Translations under genes and position numbers: made by a program
The notes under the pieces: model-generated
Told to the model about the DNA's origin: nothing
Seen by the model: the letters and a program-made list of their open reading frames with translations, nothing else
The model's database searches: none
Assembly: GCF_007558865.1 (NCBI RefSeq)
Contig: NZ_VLPK01000001.1
Location: 1,736,001-1,800,000 of the forward strand
Length of the DNA stretch: 64,000 nt
Origin: Mucilaginibacter corticis
Lineage (GTDB): Bacteria; Bacteroidota; Bacteroidia; Sphingobacteriales; Sphingobacteriaceae
Direction of reading: 5' to 3'
In this document: positions 49,801 through 58,661 of the stretch, in pieces
How the letters are laid out: every line of letters begins with the position of its first letter
Numbering within the stretch: position 1 is the first letter of the stretch

Positions 49801-52285
49801 GCGTTACAGTTAATGTAGCTGACGAGGCAGCTGTTGTGCAACCAACTATACCGTCTATGGTATTGGTTATGGTGTATGTGCCGGGTTTACTGTTTGACAA
49901 ATCAACATAACCTGCAGTTGGGTCACTAAAAACTAAGCCTGCGGGACTTGCTGTAAAAACCCCTGCGCTACCGGTTGGATTTGTGTAAACAGGTTTAGGC
50001 ACGCCGCTGCAATAAGTATCCGGACTGTAAGAAAAAGCAGGATCAGGGCTGGTAACAATGTTGATGGTCCGGGTGGTTATTGCACAGCCATTAGTGTAGG
50101 TTACCGTATATGATCCTAAAGGTGTGGCAGTGACATCTATTCTTCCGGTAGCAAGATTGATCACTAAACCGGCAGATGCGCTGAAGGCACCGCCGGGCGC
50201 ATTTATAACCGGCACAGGGTTTATACCGCCAAGCTTGCAATAAGTGCCCGATGCATAAGAAAATTGATTGCCTGAAAGTACGGTAACTGTAACGGGTTTG
50301 CGTTCGCTTTCGCAGGTGCCGTTAGTAGCCGATACATAATAAGTTGTTGTTTTTGATAATGTAGCCGTAGTATAAGTGCTGCCATTTCCTCCTGTAAATA
50401 TCGGGGTAGGGTTGGTTGCATCAGCATACCAGAATATGTTAGTTGCCCCTGTACTCGTAGCGGTTAGCATAGCTTTACTGCCCGAACATATACTGGTAGC
50501 GCCGGTTATAGTTGGCTGGGGTGGCAAGGCGTTTACAGTTGCCGTTACCGCCTTTCGCGGGCTTAAACAACCGTTAGCATCGGTGGTTTGTACGTAGTAA
50601 GTTGTGGTATTGGTTAATGAGGATATAGACAATGTGCTATTACCGCTAAGCTTTGTGCCTCCGGTTGGGGCATCGTACCATTCTATACTTACACCTGTGC
50701 CGATAGCCGTAAGCGTAACCGGTGATCCTGCGCAAACAGCCGGCGGGCCTATAGCAGTTGGAGCAGCCGGCGGGGCGTTAATGTTTACCGTTACCGGTGT
50801 ACGGGTGCTGCTGCAACCGTTAACCGTAGTTTGTACATAATAAATAGTAGTTGCAGTAAGTACGGGCGTAGTAAAAGTTGATGGGTCCGTAGCGGGATTA
50901 ACCAATGGAGTACCACCTGTAGACGTAGTGTACCAATTAAATGTGGCGCCTGCGGGGCCGGTGGCAGTTAAGGTTGCTACGTTGTTTGAGCAAATTGTTA
51001 CATTAGGAACCACCGGTGCAGCCGGGGCAGGGTTTACAAGTATGTTTATAGGTTTTCGCCCGCTAACACACCCGCCGGCGCTTACAACTTCTATATAATA
51101 GGTTGTAGATGCAGTTAAATTACTAATTGTATAAGTGTTACCGGTTGTAAACGGGTTGAAACTGTTAGCGGTAGCATACCATCTATAGGTACCGTTGGCT
51201 GGTGCGGGCAGATTTATGGTTAGCGGAGTGCCAAAACAGCCGGAAACATCTGTAAGTACCGGATCTGCAGGAATTGGGTTTATAGTAACAGTTACAGCGG
51301 TTCTTGAGCCTATACAATCGCCTACTGTGGCTTGTACATAATAAGTTTTACTTGAGGTTAACGCAGGTGTAGTAAAATCAGGGCTTGAAATTAATGACGT
51401 ACCGCCTGTTGGTACATCAAACCAATCAAATACAGCATTAGTTGGTCCGCTGGCATGCAGCGTAGCGCCAGAGCCAGAACATGTGCTTACTCCCGGTGCA
51501 TTTGGCGGGGCCGGCGAGGTGATAACAGTAGCCGTAGCAGTTGTTGGTAAGCTAACGCAGCCTGCGGTTATACCTATAACATAATACTTTGTAGTAACAA
51601 AAAGTGAAGGCGTTGTAAATGTAGCGGTTGTACTTAAAGGTGTACCTGTACCTGCCGGATTATCATACCATCTGTAATCTCCGGCGCCTGATGCGGTTAA
51701 AGTTACAGAAGAACCCGCGCAGGTTGAGGCCGTAGTTACACTCGGTCCGGATATGGGGAAAACATTAACTGCTGTGCGTGAACTGGTACAGCCATTAACT
51801 GTAGTTTCTACATAATAGGTTGTTTTTTGGGTAATTACGTCTGTTGTAATGGTGGCGCCCGTGCCTTTAAGATTACCACCCGTGGCAGCATCATACCACT
51901 GGTAACTGCCTGTTGATCCGCTGGCAGTAAGGGTGGTAGTAGTGTTAGGGCAGGTAATAGCATCAGTTGCCGTTGGCGCTGCCGGCGTAGGATTAGCAAT
52001 TAACGTAATGCTTTTACTTACACCCGGGCAGCTTCCGTTTTGGTCGGTTACGGTAACGGTGTAAGGTATACCGGTTTTATTAGCGCTTATGGTTTGTGTT
52101 GTCTCACCAGTACTCCATGCATATTTGTAAGGAGGCGTACCGCCCGAAACATTCGCCGTTAAAACCGCGGCAGTGCCATTACAGATTGAGGTTGTTGATG
52201 CTGTCAAATTTACAGTCACTGTACATTGGCCGTATATCCGGGCAGAAAACACCAGGAGAAGAAAAAACAGCAGTTTGTACTTCAT
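46883..52285 (-). CDS. Giant Ig-like repeat protein with T9SS type B sorting domain
   Basis: 1800-residue cell-surface protein. A signal peptide (MKYKLLFFLLLVFSARIYG) precedes at least nine Ig-like modules of about 80 residues, each with a CxGxxxxLTA strand, a WYDAPTGG turn and a TTYYVQTTVNGC strand (seven in residues about 80-680, two more near 900-1070). Further Ig/PKD-like segments with VNAGPDQ motifs follow. The C-terminal 90 residues (PNTFTPNGDGINDLWDI ... WDGMYDGKPLPFGTYYYVI) are the gliding-motility type B domain recognised by the type IX secretion system. Likely an adhesin or extracellular matrix protein. Confidence 0.93.
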   Translation of the reverse strand: MKYKLLFFLLLVFSARIYGQCTVTVNLTASTTSICNGTAAVLTANVSGGTPPYKYAWSTGETTQTISANKTGIPYTVTVTDQNGSCPGVSKSITLIANPTPAAPTATDAITCPNTTTTLTASGSTGSYQWYDAATGGNLKGTGATITTDVITQKTTYYVETTVNGCTSSRTAVNVFPISGPSVTTASTCAGSSVTLTASGAGDYRWYDNPAGTGTPLSTTATFTTPSLFVTTKYYVIGITAGCVSLPTTATATVITSPAPPNAPGVSTCSGSGATLHASGPTNAVFDWFDVPTGGTSLISSPDFTTPALTSSKTYYVQATVGDCIGSRTAVTVTINPIPADPVLTDVSGCFGTPLTINLPAPANGTYRWYATANSFNPFTTGNTYTISNLTASTTYYIEVVSAGGCVSGRKPINILVNPAPAAPVVPNVTICSNNVATLTATGPAGATFNWYTTSTGGTPLVNPATDPSTFTTPVLTATTIYYVQTTVNGCSSTRTPVTVNINAPPAAPTAIGPPAVCAGSPVTLTAIGTGVSIEWYDAPTGGTKLSGNSTLSISSLTNTTTYYVQTTDANGCLSPRKAVTATVNALPPQPTITGATSICSGSKAMLTATSTGATNIFWYADATNPTPIFTGGNGSTYTTATLSKTTTYYVSATNGTCESERKPVTVTVLSGNQFSYASGTYCKLGGINPVPVINAPGGAFSASAGLVINLATGRIDVTATPLGSYTVTYTNGCAITTRTINIVTSPDPAFSYSPDTYCSGVPKPVYTNPTGSAGVFTASPAGLVFSDPTAGYVDLSNSKPGTYTITNTIDGIVGCTTAASSATLTVTPTANVNAGPDQIVATGTPVQLAGSVPGGATGTWSGGTGSFSSTTALNAVYTPGPGETSVTLTLTAPAAPCLINSNTVFIRFNPQPAPPGVNATPATLPICAGTPVTLTATAAAGATLKWYDAPTAGTLLFTGANYPILPTITTTYYVQATVAGVTSTRTAFQVTVNPLPDPPTVDPVAAICPGTQATITAHGSTGGYSWYTVPTGGSAFASNITTPLTTGILTANTTYYVESVNSTGCASATRTRVDVNISALPNVTSPLIDNVCSGNALNYTITADQQNTTFTYTRNLTTNINNPAVTNVPASSITESLISTATVPVNVTYIITPHLNGCDGPPVNYVVTVYPTPIVTNDTTTSHPIVCSGVAAPAGSPVFTITFNTPGAGTLATWSRDAVAGITNQPVKGQVSNSIRETLFNNTAAPIDVFYDFTYTNGNCQGSTYRLRVTVNPTVTITSAPKNTACSGVPENYVITSTVPSAVYGWSRKAFDGISNPAEPGKVSNVIDETLINTTLKPVNVYYLIYTITNGCQNVPFLYIVTVNPQPVTPKATSNSPVCTGKTITLSTSTIAPVGGTYSWTGPNGFTSSSPNPTITIDNATVANAGTYTLTIVSNDCSSVSSTVDVAIDALPVANAGPDQTVCQLATAVQLDGSVSGGTTTGQWSVTKGNGVLPDPANLKGIYNPSAADVLAGSVTLTLSSTSADNCDISTDDVVIEFHPLPGTDAGPDQPICSQTTIVPLSGKILMAGDGTWSTSGTGTFSPSAAQANGGASPVYNPSAADIASGTIQLILKANNTDPCYYPTDTVKLTFLPPPTVSAGDTKFVLKGNTVVLTPTVSDPKVTYNWQPNTLLDDNTLKNPTVTGDVDRVYTLTVTDSLGCVASSSVTVRVAPPIIIPNTFTPNGDGINDLWDIQGLIAYTAADVSIFTRSGQKIYHSIGYSKPWDGMYDGKPLPFGTYYYVIDPKFFFKTFSGYVTLVK

Positions 52286-52484
52286 ACTAAACAACAACTA
52301 ATAAGGCGTAAAAATTCACAAATAATAATATCAGCTACTAAAACCTAAAAATCAATACGGTAGAGTATTTAGATCTGTTGGTTATTAAACATTAGTCGTT
52401 ATACGAATAACCCGGTAATAAAGGTTTACCCTTATTTTGTTTATTTGCAAAAATAGCTACGGATCACTGTAATAATTAACAAAT

Positions 52485-54914
52485 TTACAGTTTTACCTGC
52501 AAAGTTATATAATATCCTCTGGCATCGGCAGGAATTATGCCCGGCCCCGGATAGCTTTCTGCACGCCGGGTAAAGTAGCGTTTATCAGCCAGGTTATTAC
52601 ATGATCCAAGTATGGTGAATGTATTGTTAAATTTATAGCTGGCAGAAAGGTCCATAACGGTATAGGCCGGGATTATCCCGATGATCCCGTCAGCAGTGGG
52701 GCTTGGCGCATTTGTGGCATCGCCATACTGCATACTGGTATATGATACCTGGTAGCTGGCGGTAAATTTACTTTGACGAAAAGTTAAACCGCTTTTTAAC
52801 ACAACATCAGGTGCAAACTCTACTATCTTGCCATCAAAAGAATGATCTTTTGAACTGGTGTATTTAGCATCTATCAATGCCAGATTGCTAAATACAGATA
52901 GTTTGGTATCTGATACATTGCCGGTTATAAAATGAAGAAACTCCAGTTCGGCAAATGATTCTAAACCGATATTTCTTGAAGCGCCAATGTTGGTACGATA
53001 ACGAAATGTATTGAAACTAGCGTCCGACTCTTCTTTGCTGCCTATTCTGTTATCGTAATGGATCATAAATAAGCTAACATCATAATCCAATACGCCGTCT
53101 ATATTACCTCGGATCCCGGCATCGGCTGAATAACCGGTTTCATCCTGTAAATTAGGATCAACCTTTAAGCCCGGTATAGCTGAATTCAGGTCATTAAAGT
53201 TAATGGCCCTATAGTTTTGCGATATGTTGGCATACAATTGTATGGCTCGGTTTTGGTAATAACTAAACCCTAAACCACCAATTAAAAAATGCCTGTTGCT
53301 GTTCTTATTGTCGACACTGTCTTTACGATAATAAATATTTTGGGCCTGATCTTTCCTTACGTCTACAAAAGATCCGGTAGCTTTGGTAATTACATTCTCA
53401 AACCGTAAGCCAGGGATAACACTAAATTTAGGCGTTATGCGGAATATATTCTCGGCAAAAAAGGCAAGGTTGTAATTAGGGAACTTGTAATGCGAGTAGC
53501 CATTTACATCATCTTCAGACGTACCATAGGTAAAATCGTTACTGTTACCTGTTGATGCATTATTGCCAAACCCCTGCTGCCGGTCGGTGTGGCCGTTATA
53601 ATATCTTACCCCAACCAACAAGTTTTGCGCGTTACCGCCTAATTTATAAGTGTACAGTAAACGGCTTTCGTTGCCATAATTTTTATAATGATCTACATAA
53701 AGGTTTCTGTCGCCGTTAACGTTGGTAACATTGCTGTAATTAATTTGCCCCACAGCATCCCTGCCTGCATACAAACCAAAAAAGCGCGAGTTAAATTTCA
53801 GGTTATCATTGATCTTATAATCGACAATTGCTGCCCCTAAATTCCAGTTTACCTTAAACCAGTTGCGCGCCCTGGTAGATTGACGCGGATCATCATAAAA
53901 TTGATTATCTGTTAACCCGCCCGGCTGTTGCTCAAGGTAGTTCATGTAGGTGTACTGCAAGGTAATGGCAAACTTATCGCTTGCCTTATAAGTTACAGAA
54001 GTATAGGCAGTATTATCATTAAAATGCCCGTTTGGCCGCCATCCGTCGCCTTGTTTATGCTGGTAGTAGGCATAGTACTGCACTTTTCCCGTTGTGCCGC
54101 CAATGCTTGTAGCAGTATTAAAGAAATTCCATGATCCGGCAGTTTCATTAGCAGTTATTTCAAAGGGTTTATCTGTTGCCCCTTCTCTCAATTTAAAATT
54201 GATGATACCGCCAAATTGTGTACCATATTGCAGTGATGACGCCCCGCGCAATATTTCTATCCGGTCTGTTAACTCGGCAGGAGGGGTATAGTAACTTTCA
54301 GGGTAGCCCAAAGCATCCGCGCTGATATCATAGCCATTTTGACGTGTATTAAAGTTTGTTACCCGGTTAGGGTTTAGTCCGCGGCCGCCTATGCCCAACT
54401 GGATCCCCGCGCCATCGCTTTCCCAGATGTTCAAACCTGCAACTTTCGAGTAGATCTGCCGGGTATTGTTGGTTGCTTTGTTGGCGGTGATATCGTCCAA
54501 TACAATCACCTCGCTTTTTTTGCCGGCGGTAATGGTGGTGCCTTCAACGGCTTTCATCCGCGTAACGCCGAATGTTTTTTCTTTAGCGGTTTTTACATCA
54601 ACGTTTTTAAGCTCCTGTACGTCATCTACCAAAATAATATTGACGGTTATATCATGTTCAACGCTGATGTTGTGCGTAGCCGGCTTATAGCCAACCGCAG
54701 TTGCCGTTAATGTGTAACGGCCTTTTGATATGCTTAACTGAAAATTACCGGCGGTATCGCACCGGGTGGCATACGATGTGTTTTTTAACCGTACACTTGC
54801 GTTTGGTACGCCCTCGCCCGCTGTAGTTTTAACTGTGCCGTTTATGGTTAAGTTTTGCGCGGATAATCGGAAAACGCTGATCAATAAGAAAGAGAGTATA
54901 TATAGATATTTCAT
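52485..54914 (-). CDS. TonB-dependent receptor with carboxypeptidase-like N-terminal domain
   Basis: 809-residue outer-membrane receptor. Signal peptide (to LSAQN), a carboxypeptidase-regulatory-like beta-sandwich (residues about 22-105, INGTVKTTAGEGVPNASVRL), a plug domain (about 125-245, ending IEILRGASSLQYGTQFGGII) and a barrel ending with FxxxYYITLQVKL-type aromatic residues. The plug and barrel resemble FecA-like iron receptors. Its start overlaps the HTTM stop as ATGA, so it is the last gene of a translationally coupled four-gene operon, suggesting uptake of iron or another metal. Confidence 0.93.
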   Translation of the reverse strand: MKYLYILSFLLISVFRLSAQNLTINGTVKTTAGEGVPNASVRLKNTSYATRCDTAGNFQLSISKGRYTLTATAVGYKPATHNISVEHDITVNIILVDDVQELKNVDVKTAKEKTFGVTRMKAVEGTTITAGKKSEVIVLDDITANKATNNTRQIYSKVAGLNIWESDGAGIQLGIGGRGLNPNRVTNFNTRQNGYDISADALGYPESYYTPPAELTDRIEILRGASSLQYGTQFGGIINFKLREGATDKPFEITANETAGSWNFFNTATSIGGTTGKVQYYAYYQHKQGDGWRPNGHFNDNTAYTSVTYKASDKFAITLQYTYMNYLEQQPGGLTDNQFYDDPRQSTRARNWFKVNWNLGAAIVDYKINDNLKFNSRFFGLYAGRDAVGQINYSNVTNVNGDRNLYVDHYKNYGNESRLLYTYKLGGNAQNLLVGVRYYNGHTDRQQGFGNNASTGNSNDFTYGTSEDDVNGYSHYKFPNYNLAFFAENIFRITPKFSVIPGLRFENVITKATGSFVDVRKDQAQNIYYRKDSVDNKNSNRHFLIGGLGFSYYQNRAIQLYANISQNYRAINFNDLNSAIPGLKVDPNLQDETGYSADAGIRGNIDGVLDYDVSLFMIHYDNRIGSKEESDASFNTFRYRTNIGASRNIGLESFAELEFLHFITGNVSDTKLSVFSNLALIDAKYTSSKDHSFDGKIVEFAPDVVLKSGLTFRQSKFTASYQVSYTSMQYGDATNAPSPTADGIIGIIPAYTVMDLSASYKFNNTFTILGSCNNLADKRYFTRRAESYPGPGIIPADARGYYITLQVKL

Positions 54915-56284
54915 TGTTGTGTGCTATTAAATGGAATGATCCATTTTTTATGGTCCAGCAGTGTTTCCTGTTCTTTGGCAAGGTTTACGGTGCTGTCAAT
55001 ATATAAGCGGCTGCCGCTGCCGTTTAAGGTTACATAACTATCGGCGGTTACTATGGGGTTGTTGATCCCCTTTTTTTGATATTCGGCGGCCAGGTGATGC
55101 GCAAACTGCAAGATCATGTCCGGCTGTGTAGCCATCTGGCTTTCCTGGAAAGTGGTTAAATATTGTGAGTTGATGATCTCTGATCGTTTGCCTGTTTTGG
55201 AGTCTTTTACATAAAAAAATATGGTGCCGCCTTTGTCCATCAGCATTACGCGCCATGAAAAGCGGTAGCCTTCTTCCGTCCAGTATAATTTACCGGGGTA
55301 CAGCATAAACCTGAATGGCAACAGCAGTTGTATGATAAAGTGCAGGGCCAATACCGTATAAATAAATTGTGTTTTAAATACAGGCAGATGATAATCTTTA
55401 TTTGAAGTATAATGCTTGCTTTTGGGCAAAAAATGTGTTAATAAATTGACTATACGGATATGTGTTTTTTCTGAAAAGAAAACAATGGTAACACATATCA
55501 TGATGTATGGGAACATGCCTATCTTAAACAATACCGCTGTTGACAGGTGGAAGATAATGACCAGTGCATAGGCCCATTTACGGTATCGGCCATCTAACAG
55601 CAAAAAGCCGATAAAGAGGTCGAATATCGCCCCAAACCAGCTAAAGGCGTAGGCTACCCATGTTTGTGTGAGTAAACCGCCTATAACAGGCATTTGGCTG
55701 TTGGCCGGTAGCCAGATCTTAAGCGGCATAGCTGCTATGAGCCAGTCGTAATTTAATTTTGAGATACCCGCGAAAAAGTAAACCAGTACCAGTTGCATCT
55801 TAAATATATTAATGGTCCATGCCGGTACGCGGGTTACAGCAATTTTAGGCCTTAACTTGGTATCGACAGAAAAATAACGATGAGCAGGTACCCAGATCAT
55901 TAAAAAAGCCATTACACTTATAAAGTAGTAATGGTTTAAATAGGTGGTTTTATCAAGCAGCTCTACATAAGTAAAGCATAAAAAGAAAGTAATGATTGCC
56001 GCCCTGTAAAACAAACCGATGGTTACCATTATTGCTGCTACGGTCAGTATAGCAAACAACACGTACATACCCGCGCCGGCAGGTGGTTTTACCCAGTCAA
56101 ACCCGTAAAAAGTAAAATGGAATTGCGGTTTTATGTAGAAAGCGTAGACCCACCCCTTTAGTATAAACCTGATGGTGCTAACAAGCATAATGCTCCCAAA
56201 TGCTATCCTGAGGACAGAAAGGGGAGCAATATGTACTTGCGCTTTTACAAGCGATGAAAAATTAAGCTTTACAGAACCGGGCAT
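54911..56284 (-). CDS. HTTM-domain membrane protein
   Basis: 457-residue protein with an HTTM domain (horizontally transferred transmembrane domain, related to vitamin K-dependent gamma-carboxylase): about eight membrane helices with SVLRIAFGSIMLVSTIRFI, then FFLCFTYVELLDKTTYLNHYYF and VYFFAGISKLNYDWL. A soluble C-terminal part of about 150 residues follows. The bacterial function of HTTM proteins is not established. It begins three bases after the imelysin-like gene and overlaps the TonB receptor start, so a role in the same metal-uptake process is inferred. Confidence 0.9.
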   Translation of the reverse strand: MPGSVKLNFSSLVKAQVHIAPLSVLRIAFGSIMLVSTIRFILKGWVYAFYIKPQFHFTFYGFDWVKPPAGAGMYVLFAILTVAAIMVTIGLFYRAAIITFFLCFTYVELLDKTTYLNHYYFISVMAFLMIWVPAHRYFSVDTKLRPKIAVTRVPAWTINIFKMQLVLVYFFAGISKLNYDWLIAAMPLKIWLPANSQMPVIGGLLTQTWVAYAFSWFGAIFDLFIGFLLLDGRYRKWAYALVIIFHLSTAVLFKIGMFPYIMICVTIVFFSEKTHIRIVNLLTHFLPKSKHYTSNKDYHLPVFKTQFIYTVLALHFIIQLLLPFRFMLYPGKLYWTEEGYRFSWRVMLMDKGGTIFFYVKDSKTGKRSEIINSQYLTTFQESQMATQPDMILQFAHHLAAEYQKKGINNPIVTADSYVTLNGSGSRLYIDSTVNLAKEQETLLDHKKWIIPFNSTQQ

Positions 56285-56287
56285 TGT

Positions 56288-57388
56288 TTAGTCTCCGTCG
56301 TTATCGCCGAAAGTAATAGCAATGCCTAACGCTTGTGTCATGTCTGTTTTTAACATCACTGTTAATTTTTGCAGCTCGGTATAACTTGCGGTTACTGCGG
56401 TAGGGTTGCTAATAATGTTTGCAGATAATGGGTCGGTTAGACCTTGTAATTTTGTTGCAGCGGCGCTGAACTGTGTTTGTATACGGGTATTAAGCGCAGT
56501 GTTGTTTGCAGATATCAAATAGTCGTCAAGCCCTAAGCCTGTAGCGCCGTTATATAGATTTTGTATCGCACTCAAATGCAGTTCGGTTAATTGCAAAGAT
56601 ATTTTTGAATAATAGGCCTGAACTTTTTCAGGGAAAGTAGTACCCATTGATTGCGTACCTGCCGGGATACCTATCTCGTAATTTTTCAGGATCTCGTAAT
56701 CATAGATCAGTTGGTTAACCAGTTGACCGGTCGAGCTGCTTACGTCAGTCCCGGTGGCATTTAAAAAGGTAGTTTTATAACTGCCGTTCCAGGCTGCCAA
56801 TACGGTTGTGGCGTTTGTTTTTAACTCGGCAGATAAAGCGGCAAGATAAGTTTTGCGGTTTGCTGCTTTACTGTCAGTTGTGAACTGGGCCAGGATAGCG
56901 GCGTTATCCGCGCCGGTGCCAAATAACAAATAATCAAGCGCGGGCAAACCTTTTGCAGCAAGGTTGGCCAGCAATAATGGGTTATAAGTTCCTGAATTTA
57001 TGTTGGCAGTTATTTGCGTTACACTAACCGGGTAAGTATTGGTATTTACACCCAGGCCAGCATCCTGCGCAGGGCCGAAATTATACATGGATGTTGACTG
57101 CCATTGTTTGTAAGCAGCTATAAAGCTATTTTGTAAAGCAGTTAAATTACCGGCAGTAGGCGTAGTGTTAAATGTGGTGACCGCTGCATCAAGGCTGACG
57201 GTAGCATCATGGTATGATGTGTAAGCCGGAATGATAATGTTACTGCTGATATTTACTAGCATGGCTTTACGATCAAACGATGAGCCGGTGTTGGTGTTTT
57301 TTGATCCGCCGTCTGATGATTTTGAGCAGGATTGGATCAGTAAAAAGGTAGTAGCGGCTGTTAATGCCAGGTAGATGATCTTTTTCAT
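56288..57388 (-). CDS. Imelysin-like lipoprotein (peptidase M75 family, HxxE absent)
   Basis: 366-residue lipoprotein (lipobox LIQSC) of the imelysin family, helical periplasmic proteins tied to iron uptake (relatives of EfeO). WQSTSMYNFGPAQDAG and KGLPALDYLLFGTG match conserved regions, but the usual GxHxxE metal motif reads GLPALDY here: His is Pro and Glu is Asp. It may therefore bind metal differently or serve as a scaffold. Second gene of the DUF4856-imelysin-HTTM-TonB operon. Confidence 0.9.
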   Translation of the reverse strand: MKKIIYLALTAATTFLLIQSCSKSSDGGSKNTNTGSSFDRKAMLVNISSNIIIPAYTSYHDATVSLDAAVTTFNTTPTAGNLTALQNSFIAAYKQWQSTSMYNFGPAQDAGLGVNTNTYPVSVTQITANINSGTYNPLLLANLAAKGLPALDYLLFGTGADNAAILAQFTTDSKAANRKTYLAALSAELKTNATTVLAAWNGSYKTTFLNATGTDVSSSTGQLVNQLIYDYEILKNYEIGIPAGTQSMGTTFPEKVQAYYSKISLQLTELHLSAIQNLYNGATGLGLDDYLISANNTALNTRIQTQFSAAATKLQGLTDPLSANIISNPTAVTASYTELQKLTVMLKTDMTQALGIAITFGDNDGD

Positions 57389-57465
57389 GGTTTGCTATTT
57401 ACAGTAAAACCATCCGTACGTTTTAAGGTGCGGATGGTTAACTTGATTAATGTTTTCTTATTTAA

Positions 57466-58566
57466 TTATAATATGTCCTTCACGCTGTCAAAATCATATT
57501 GTTTAGCAACAGCATCTCTTATGGCGTTAACGTCAGTTAATGTCAGATCGTAAAAGGTTTTCGGGAACAGCGCCAGGAAAGCAGCTATCTGCGCGTCGGT
57601 AACTACTTTCTTAGGGTTGTATTTTAATGAGTTAACAAATCCGTAGCACTCAGATAAACGGCTATTTCTTGCCATGTTATCGCTGATAGATTCTTTAACT
57701 TCCTTAACTTCCTGTAAAGCGGCAGCACCGGTTAATTTTTCCATTGCTGTGATAATGATCTTAGCTTGTGCAACAAATACAGGTTTGTCTTTAGCGCTGA
57801 TTGCTGCACGGCCTTTTAAGAAAGCATCCATCAGGATCTTGTTGGCTTTAAAGCCAGAGTCGACCTGTGTGCTGTAGCTACCCCAAAGTTTAGCGCCGGT
57901 TTTGTTGGTAGGGAAATCAACAGGAACGCCCCAGTAACCAAAAGCAAGGTCCCAGGCATGCTCCATTGCTGTCGAACCATTAACTACAGTAGTGTTGTCA
58001 ATGGTTTGATTAACAACGTTATCCATAGTAGTAACTATCTGGTAAGTAATTAAACCGCCCATAAAGTTTTTGTTAAATACTTGCGCGTAGTTAACACCAA
58101 GGCTTGTTAAGGCATATTTAGATGCAGCGTTGGCAGAACTTGCACCAACACCTGCTACACCACGGCTTGCCGCTGTTGAAGCTGCCGCGCTTGCTTTAGC
58201 CAGGCTGTCAATAAAGTTACTTGCATCTGTTTTAAATGCAGGTGCAAACTGATCATTAAGCTGGATACCTGAAGTATTGTAAGCCGCAGTTGTAAAAGGT
58301 GCACCTGTATTGGTAAGCATGGCTTTTGCTTTTGCAGCATCAAAAGTACCGGTAAGCGCGTTTTTCATTAACGTTGAAATTTCTGTGTACATGCCCAGGC
58401 GGGTTGTAGCGTCAGCAAAATTTGCGTTGTCGAAATTGTATGTTGTTGGTACGGTATAAACCGGCGCCGGATCAACCGGGGTAGGCGTTTTGTCGTTTTT
58501 ACTGCAACCGGTTATCACCGAAGCTGCAATGGTTAAGGCACAGGCTATTGATAGATATTTTTTCAT
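57466..58566 (-). CDS. DUF4856 lipoprotein
   Basis: 366-residue lipoprotein: MKKYLSIACALTIAASVITG then Cys (lipobox ITGC), a Pro/Thr linker, and a helical domain with FDNANFADATTRLGMYTEI near the N-terminus and AMEHAWDLAFGYWGVPVDFP in the middle, characteristic of DUF4856. Members often occur beside imelysin genes, as here, and the HxW/WGxP segment may bind a metal; this is inference. ATG 58566 is chosen from the lipobox and the promoter at 58593. First gene of the operon. Confidence 0.9.
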   Translation of the reverse strand: MKKYLSIACALTIAASVITGCSKNDKTPTPVDPAPVYTVPTTYNFDNANFADATTRLGMYTEISTLMKNALTGTFDAAKAKAMLTNTGAPFTTAAYNTSGIQLNDQFAPAFKTDASNFIDSLAKASAAASTAASRGVAGVGASSANAASKYALTSLGVNYAQVFNKNFMGGLITYQIVTTMDNVVNQTIDNTTVVNGSTAMEHAWDLAFGYWGVPVDFPTNKTGAKLWGSYSTQVDSGFKANKILMDAFLKGRAAISAKDKPVFVAQAKIIITAMEKLTGAAALQEVKEVKESISDNMARNSRLSECYGFVNSLKYNPKKVVTDAQIAAFLALFPKTFYDLTLTDVNAIRDAVAKQYDFDSVKDIL

Positions 58567-58592
58567 GATGTTTTGATTTTGTTTATCTGTCG

Positions 58593-58623
58593 CAAAAGTA
58601 CCTTCACCGATTATAGTGGACAA
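58593..58623 (-). promoter_or_regulatory. Promoter of the DUF4856-imelysin-HTTM-TonB operon
   Basis: Minus strand: TTG (58621-58623), a 20-base spacer, TACTTTTG (58593-58600). The leader to ATG 58566 would be about 20 bases. An upstream ATG at 58623 lies in the promoter and is rejected. Confidence 0.7.
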
Positions 58624-58639
58624 TACCCCCTCGGGGGTA
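58624..58639. promoter_or_regulatory. Palindrome next to the -33 element
   Basis: TACCCCCTCGGGGGTA, arms TACCCCC/GGGGGTA, abutting the TTG of the operon promoter. A likely regulator site (activator position), although it could also act as the hairpin ending the upstream response-regulator transcript. Confidence 0.6.
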
Positions 58640-58661
58640 ATTTGTAATTAGTCTAAATAAA

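Noticed and set aside
47000-52200. Many antisense frames inside the giant Ig protein gene
   Set aside because: Repetitive Thr/Val-rich codons leave opposite frames open; none has a domain, a signal or a promoter.
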